NCBI GenBank assembly: GCA_963681505.1
Contig: OY811978.1
Span: forward strand, 2,501,248-2,565,247
Reading direction: 5' to 3'
DNA length: 64,000 nucleotides
Origin: Eunapius fragilis
Taxonomy: Eukaryota; Porifera; Demospongiae; Spongillida; Spongillidae
Shown: positions 42,366-64,000 of the stretch, in pieces
How positions within the stretch are numbered: the first letter of the stretch is position 1
Layout of the letters: every line of letters starts with the position of its first letter
The notes under the pieces: generated by a model
What the model was told of the DNA's origin: nothing
The model's input: the letters and a program-made list of their open reading frames with translations, nothing else
Databases searched by the model: none
Program-made: the position numbers and the translations under genes

Positions 42366-45300
42366 TTAAATAATGCTGTCCTGATCGTCATCTTCAGCTT
42401 CAGGCATCAGGTTACTCTGAAAATCAGGATGTGCTATGAGTGGCGGTATTTTAAAAGGAGCTTCAGACCACTTTGAGAATTTCACTGGGACTCCTTGTAT
42501 TTCGTAGTTGAATGACTTGCACTTCAGCACTGGGAACTCGTTGCCCTGCTGAATTCCAACCACTCCCCAGTCAGCATCACATGACATGTACATGCAATAG
42601 ATCTTGTCCTTTGCAGCCGAGTATCCTTCAGTACCGTGCCTAGGACGAGGGTGGGGTTTCTTTTTCGCCTTATCTTCCAGGAATGACTTGTTCAGAACAA
42701 TGACATCATAGCCACCAGACTGAAGGGTGTATAAGTCTCTACCATGACACACCTCCACTTTACACTTCTTACATTTAAGAACTACCCTCTCCCTGTCAGC
42801 TCCTATGCCTGAGCGTTGCTTTCCCTCCTCAAGCCACATCTTCATTTCATTTCTATTCATAATCAGCAGCTGCTTTTCCTTCATCAACTCTTCAAGCCTT
42901 TCACCAGTAGGGATGTACTCCATTGTTTCCTTCACTACTTGGTCCTTTTCCTCGTTCAGCATCTCTTTATCCATCTTATTCGAAGCATCGGATACAATGG
43001 TGATGCCCTCACTGTTCTCTGCTCTGGCACGTCCTTCAGCTTGTACTTTGGCTATTTCATTGGTCACATGCTCGTAGCGGATCACTAGGTTACAGGCGGG
43101 CACATCAATACCCTCCTCAAGTACTGAGGTGGCCACCAGAATGTTGTACCTGCCTTCCCTGAAGCCAGCTAGGGCCTCTTCCTTCTCAGGATCAGTCATG
43201 CCAGGTCCGGTGTCAGCAGTGTGACCTACAACCACACGTGGCCTCAAGTTATGATCAGGGGGGAGATTGGAGATCCATTCACAAATGCAAGAAACCTGCT
43301 TTTTTGTACTAGCAAACAGTATTGCCCGAGAGCTTGGATTTTCAATGAACCGAGCTACCAGTGCATCCTTTATCTGCTCCAGCAGTGGATTGGGTACACG
43401 TTCAAGGGAAGAGAGGGTAATCTTCAAGTCATCAAGGGATGCTAGTATCTTCTGCTCATAGCCTTCACTCCCTGACAAAGATAACTCATTCAAAACACCG
43501 ATTGCATCTTCATGACGCAGCTTCATGTAGGTGCTAAGGACTTGGGCAAGACACAGAAGGAACTCAAGAACACTAATCTTCTCTCTCATTGGTTCAGAGC
43601 TCTCTTCAAGAAATTTCTTATGCTGCCGAATCACTGTTTCATACTTCTGATCCCACCTGTCATAGGCAGTTTTAATTTCAATAGCCTTCTCCCACTCAAC
43701 CATCACTTGGAGAATTATCTTAATAAACCTTTCCTTCGATGTATCACGTCCAGGGTAGCGTTTCAGTGTTGAGGTTGACTTCTTTGTCAATTCACTTCTG
43801 TTGGACTTGACGGTGACAATGCCTTCAGTGGCATCCATCAGAGCACACAGGGAGATGAGATGCTGGTACGTGCTATCCAAACGAGGAACCTTGCTGTCCC
43901 CAGCCCCTGGAGAGGCAGTTAGTCCTAGTACTTGAGGCAGACTGACGCTGTTCTCCCTCAGCTTCTCTTTCAGGTACTTTGTCATTATCCTGGCTTGAGG
44001 AGAACTCTTGCGAGTATTGTGGCATTCATCGATCACCATAAGGCTGAAGTGGGTAAAGTTGAGCTTTCTATCACGCATGTCTTGCAGTTCGTCCCAAAGC
44101 TTACCCGCCGTACACACCACAACCTCATTGTCGGGTAAGGCCATCCTGACACTCCCTCCCGTGTCATCACCAACACGACAGACCACCCTGGCTGAAGGAA
44201 CGCATGCCTGGAGGGACTTCTGCTGCTGCTTGGCCAATGGCTGCGTTGGCACCACAAAGACAACCTTTCCTTTCCCTTGCCTCTGGTTGAGGTGGTGTGC
44301 AATGACCAGGGCGGCCACCAATGTCTTACCTGTTCCCGTGGGAGCACACACAATGCAGTTCTTCCCCTCCATCCCTGGTGATGCCAACTCCAACTGGTAC
44401 TGACGAGGTTCTTCACTAAGGTTGTATTGGATATCATTTTGCACCGATGGTCCTGGAGACAGCTGGCTACTCTTAGCTTGCTGAGGACTGTTTGAAGGTG
44501 ATGCTACGAGTTTTGCTACCAAAAGTGAAAATAAATAACACACAGGTCCACCACGCTATTATAACTACAAGGACTGTATCATTTCCAAACACACCATCTG
44601 TTAGTTCTGACCAATGTCACCTGGCAAAAACTATATTAAGATCATTACGATGAGTGGAGGGGGGGGGGGGGGGGGGTATGTGAACCCACTGAGGCAATTT
44701 TTTTTTTTTTCATCATAAAATCAATTTGAAAATGAAATTATTTATCATGTTCACTACCCTGTTCTGTTATGATGGGATATCATCGTGCACCTTTGAGGAA
44801 AAGTGATCAATAGTTAGTTTAGAATTGCATGCCTGTAATATTAGTTCTGTGAGAAATTTTACATGGTCTGCCCATAGAATATTCAATTCATTAATATGCA
44901 TGGACCATGGTATCCCATAGTTGACTTACCCTTCAAAACATGCTCCTCAATGGCACCTACAGCTGCCTGTGCTCCAATCCTCTCCAGGCAGTCAGCCATT
45001 TTGCCCCATGTGAGTGGACCCTCCCCCTCGCCTCTCAACCAACGCTTAAACACTTCTCTGCAGCAGGCTGTTGGGTCGCTCTTGCATTCTGTCTTGATGG
45101 TATCTGACACTCTGCCGTCTTCATCAAAGTTGAGCTCGATACAGAGGGCTTCCCAATCCTTTACACGAGGGACGACGTATCTTTGCAAGTCTCGTATATT
45201 TGGTGCTAGCAGTTAACCGAAAATGGGTCACAGAGTGTGTGTGTTTGTGTGTGTGTGTGAGGGGTATATGAGTTGGCAAATGGAAGGTGCACGTGACCAG

Positions 45301-45469
45301 TTTCTATTGTTCAAAGGAAAACTACTCTACTAAATCCCCCCCCCCCCCCCCCCCAACTCCATGACCAAGTTGCGTTAATACGAAGTTCTGTACACATCAT
45401 TCCCACGTGAGAAGTGGTTTAATAGGGCCATGAAAATATTTACTGCATGGATAAAATGTGTGTGTGTGC

Positions 45470-45502
<33 letters not shown>

Positions 45503-45760
45503 GTTAGCTTGGGGCGCACGTGTGTGTAGATGGAAGGCCACAGGTACGTATCGGCTATCCTTAATATCCATCCCTACGCTAGCGAGGCCATATGATATGA
45601 GCACACACGGATCAGTGGACTCCCGAACGCCAAAATTTCATGGTACAAACTGGCGTATAAATAATTATCTATATAATACTTAATCTTAAGGCTCACATGC
45701 CACGTAGATCGCACAATGTTTTATAACACGTCAATTTTTACTCTTCTTACCTTGCTCCAT
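42366..45760 (-). CDS. RIG-I-like receptor RLR-4, class II/class I hybrid
   Basis: Exons 45760-45751 (ATGGAGCAAG), 45205-44930 (DEATH), 44515-42366; phase-1 introns, 811 residues. From the promoter through helicase lobe 1 and most of lobe 2 it is nearly identical to RLR-3 (short linker, IEIKTAYDRWDQKYE, LSLSGSEGYEQK). After motif VI (QAEGRARAENSEG) it switches to the RLR-2 type (EYIPTGERLEELMKEKQ, CKKCKVEVCHGRD, tail AEDDDQDSII). Motifs I-III, V and VI are intact. Compared with both parents it lost three residues (EQF) after NRSEL, and a six-base duplication turns the second zinc pair from CMSC into CMYMSC, which may weaken zinc binding. The downstream spacer is also class I. Likely expressed like RLR-3 but with the class I ligand domain. 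Confidence 0.87.
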
Positions 45761-45807
45761 AATTTACTGGTAAGGGACTCTTCTAGGGACGCCCCCTATT
45801 CCTATGC

Positions 45808-45839
45808 GGTTAATTAATATTGTAGCGCATTAATTAACC
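45808..45839. promoter_or_regulatory. Palindromic element upstream of RLR-4
   Basis: Same GGTTAATTAA ... TTAATTAACC element as upstream of RLR-3, 48 bases before the start codon. Confidence 0.42.
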
Positions 45840-46136
45840 GGAGCTTTCAAGGTAAGTTGTTTATCTCTAGCTCTTTCTATAATCCTTTGGAGTTAGCTAG
45901 CTAGCTAGCTAGCTACCTTTACACACCCTCAAAAGAAAAAAAAACCCGCACCACAGCAGCACAGGCCCTCAATCATTCGAAGCAGCTGTGATGGTCTGGG
46001 CACGAGACAACCGTTAGTTGTATAAGAAAAGCTTAGCATCCAACTGTGCACAGTGAGAAAGAGAGGGACAATACAAAGAAGAACAGATAGAAAAAGAGCA
46101 TAAGAATTGAAAACCACATGAAGAAAGGAAAGCCAC

Positions 46137-48456
<2,320 letters not shown>

Positions 48457-48665
48457 CTTCGTTGCTGGAAAGGGAAAACAAAACGCGCAGCCCTTAATTG
48501 CCGCCCACTACCGCATAACGCCATGCGTTTTCCATTGCGCATATAATATCGGCGCGTCTTACACGTACGGTTCAATTTTTTAAAAATTCCATATGGGTTT
48601 CCCAATGCTCCTTCCCACTCGGCGCGTTGCAATTGTTAGTATGCGGAGAGTATGCAGAGAGTGTA
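48457..48665. promoter_or_regulatory. Probable bidirectional promoter CTNNBL1/NFRKB
   Basis: Only 209 bases separate the two start codons, which face away from each other. The segment is relatively GC-rich near CTNNBL1 and has no TATA box in a convincing position. Both genes are nuclear housekeeping factors, so shared control is plausible. Confidence 0.55.
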
Positions 48666-62771
<14,106 letters not shown>

Positions 62772-63016
62772 TCCTCCTCCCCAGACTGACTGATCCTCCT
62801 CCCCAGACTGACTATTCTTTTTCTCCACTCCTTTCATATTACTCCCAAGTTTTTTTTTTTGTTTGTGTATGTGTTAAACAGTTCATTCCATAATCTGTAG
62901 TAACCACTATCATAAAGGTGCTTTCAATGATATATTAGTGCTGCCAGCATAGAATATTTGCTATGTGGCAGGTCTTGAATGTGCTCACATGATTAATGAT
63001 GGTCGCTGATTTCACA

Positions 63017-63022
63017 AATAAA
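63017..63022 (+). terminator. Poly(A) signal of NFRKB
   Basis: AATAAA 246 bases after the NFRKB stop. Cleavage 10-30 bases further would fall inside the last TMEM147 exon on the other strand, so the two mRNAs should overlap at their 3' ends. Confidence 0.65.
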
Positions 63023-63032
63023 ATTTTAAAAA

Positions 63033-63261
63033 TCACACTGCTAATGCTCGACAGAGCTGCAAGGTCAACACACCAGCCAGTAGTCCCATAGCACCCTTCA
63101 CTACCATAAGGACCCACACGTTCAGGTCAAGGGCACCCCTGGCTATATTGAAGAGGAGTGGTCTGTAGCATATGACCACCAGCAGGGTGAGGACATAGGG
63201 AAGGTACGCCATGTTGAAGTCATTCCTGGTCAGCAGCCATAGCAGTCTGCTATCCTTGGTT
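63033..63261 (-). CDS. TMEM147: Transmembrane protein 147, last coding exon (partial)
   Basis: From acceptor CTACTAATAG at 63263-63262 the exon encodes 76 residues ending CRALAV. The sequence LLWLLTRNDF, a hydrophobic YLPYVLTLLVVICY segment, and LMVVKGAMGLLAGVLTLQL fit the last two membrane helices of TMEM147, an ER membrane protein associated with the Sec61 translocon. The intron is phase 2. Upstream exons are not in the window; the remaining 740 bases look like intron with repeats. The assignment is from memory of the family pattern. Confidence 0.75.
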
Positions 63262-63289
63262 CTATTAGTAGTGATGTCATGACTACCAG

Positions 63290-63570
63290 GCAGTGCTACC
63301 CCTTCCCCTGGTGCTGCTATTACCCTCATCGTTAGGCAGTGCTACCCCTCCTGGTGCTGCAGTTACCCTCATCATCAGTTGGTGCTACCCCTCCCCTTGG
63401 TGCTGCAGTTACCCTCATCAGGTGGTGCTATCCCTCCCCCTGGTGCTGCTATTACCCTCATCGTCTGGTAGTGCTACCCCTCCCCCTGGTGTGGTGTTAT
63501 ATATACCCTCATCGTTGGTTGATGCTACCTCTCCCCCTGGTGTGGTGTTACTCTATCCAGTGTTAACCCC
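63290..63570. repeat. About 40-45-base imperfect repeat in TMEM147 intron
   Basis: Six or so diverged copies of GTGCTACCCCTCCCCCTGGT GCTGCTATTACCCTCATCGT. Spurious open frames run through it on the plus strand. Confidence 0.85.
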
Positions 63571-63699
63571 CTCCCCTCCTCACTGGTACTACCTACCCTT
63601 CTTGTATAATGCATTCATGTATTTGGTATGTTCATATCTGGGCCATCCTGCAGTGACCTGCAGACACGAAGGTGACACAGCATCATAATTGGCTACGAT

Positions 63700-64000
63700 A
63701 TATATTGCCACAATGCTCATCTGGGAGCTAAGGTGGAGGTTAGTAGTCACCTAACGCCTTGACCTAAGGCAATTTGCCACAATGCTCATCTGGGAGCTAA
63801 GGTGGAGATTAGTAGTCACCTAACGCCTTGACCTAAGGCAATTTGCCACAATGCTCATCTGGGAGCTAAGGTGGAGATTAGTAGTCACCTAACACCTTGA
63901 CCTAAGGCAATTTGCCACAATGCTCATCTGGGAGCTAAGGTGGAGATTAGTAGTCACCAAACACCTTGACCTAAGGCAATTTGCCACAATGCTCATCTGG
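63700..64000. repeat. 69-base tandem repeat running off the window
   Basis: Four complete copies and part of a fifth of a 69-base unit (GCCACAATGCTCATCTGGGA GCTAAGG... to CTTGACCTAAGGCAATTT). Copies differ at two or three positions only, so the array is young; its right end lies beyond the window. Confidence 0.96.

Noticed and set aside
19572-45760. Helicases as Dicer or FANCM homologues
   Set aside because: There are no RNase III, PAZ or nuclease domains; the DEATH exon and the four-Cys C-terminal domain fit RIG-I-like receptors.
63293-63688. 131-codon plus-strand frame rich in Leu/Pro
   Set aside because: Runs through a 40-45-base imperfect repeat in what is probably a TMEM147 intron; no start context, domain or splice support.

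Overview
The window is animal nuclear DNA, very probably from a demosponge (inference). Genes are multi-exon with mostly short GT-AG introns. The set is purely metazoan: a brambleberry/Kar5 homologue, Reeler-domain proteins, DEATH-domain RIG-I-like receptors (RLRs), CTNNBL1, NFRKB and TMEM147. Introns and spacers are full of minisatellites, (CA)n/(GT)n runs and fold-back MITE-like elements. All exon structures below were read by eye from splice sites, reading phase and paralogue or family similarity; no transcript or database was used.

Layout. 1.0-6.0 kb (-): brambleberry-like nuclear-fusion protein, 4 exons. 6.75-7.7 kb (-): small secreted Reeler protein, 5 exons. 7.7-12.4 kb: spacer with fold-back elements and unrecognised ORF fragments. 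12.4-18.4 kb (+): 27-exon secreted protein, a Reeler domain followed by 11 copies of an about 80-residue Cys-containing Ig-like module, each encoded by two phase-1 exons. 18.3-47.0 kb: four tandem segmental-duplication units whose three junctions are identical to the base (CTNNBL1 exon 2 joined to the last Reeler-Ig exon). They hold four full-length RLR genes (-), RLR remnants, truncated CTNNBL1 copies and a decayed retroelement. 46.1-48.5 kb (-): intact CTNNBL1. 48.7-62.8 kb (+): NFRKB, 24 exons, divergent from CTNNBL1. 63.0 kb to the end (-): 3' exon of TMEM147, tail-to-tail with NFRKB.

The central feature is the RLR array. Two receptor classes exist. Class I (RLR-1, RLR-2) has a long acidic linker and one type of C-terminal domain; class II (RLR-3) has a short linker and a different C-terminal domain. 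RLR-4 is a class II front joined to a class I back, with flanks that prove a deletion-type crossover. RLR-1 sits behind the promoter, start exon and DEATH exon of a deleted class II neighbour, and all reading phases allow a two-DEATH-domain receptor, a parallel to the two CARDs of vertebrate RIG-I. Every RLR starts with a 10-base coding exon. With the neighbouring Reeler proteins (a family with known invertebrate immune members) this looks like a rapidly rearranging innate-immunity locus.

A second theme is that several minisatellites start exactly at a 5' splice site and repeat that donor sequence many times, producing arrays of decoy donors inside introns.
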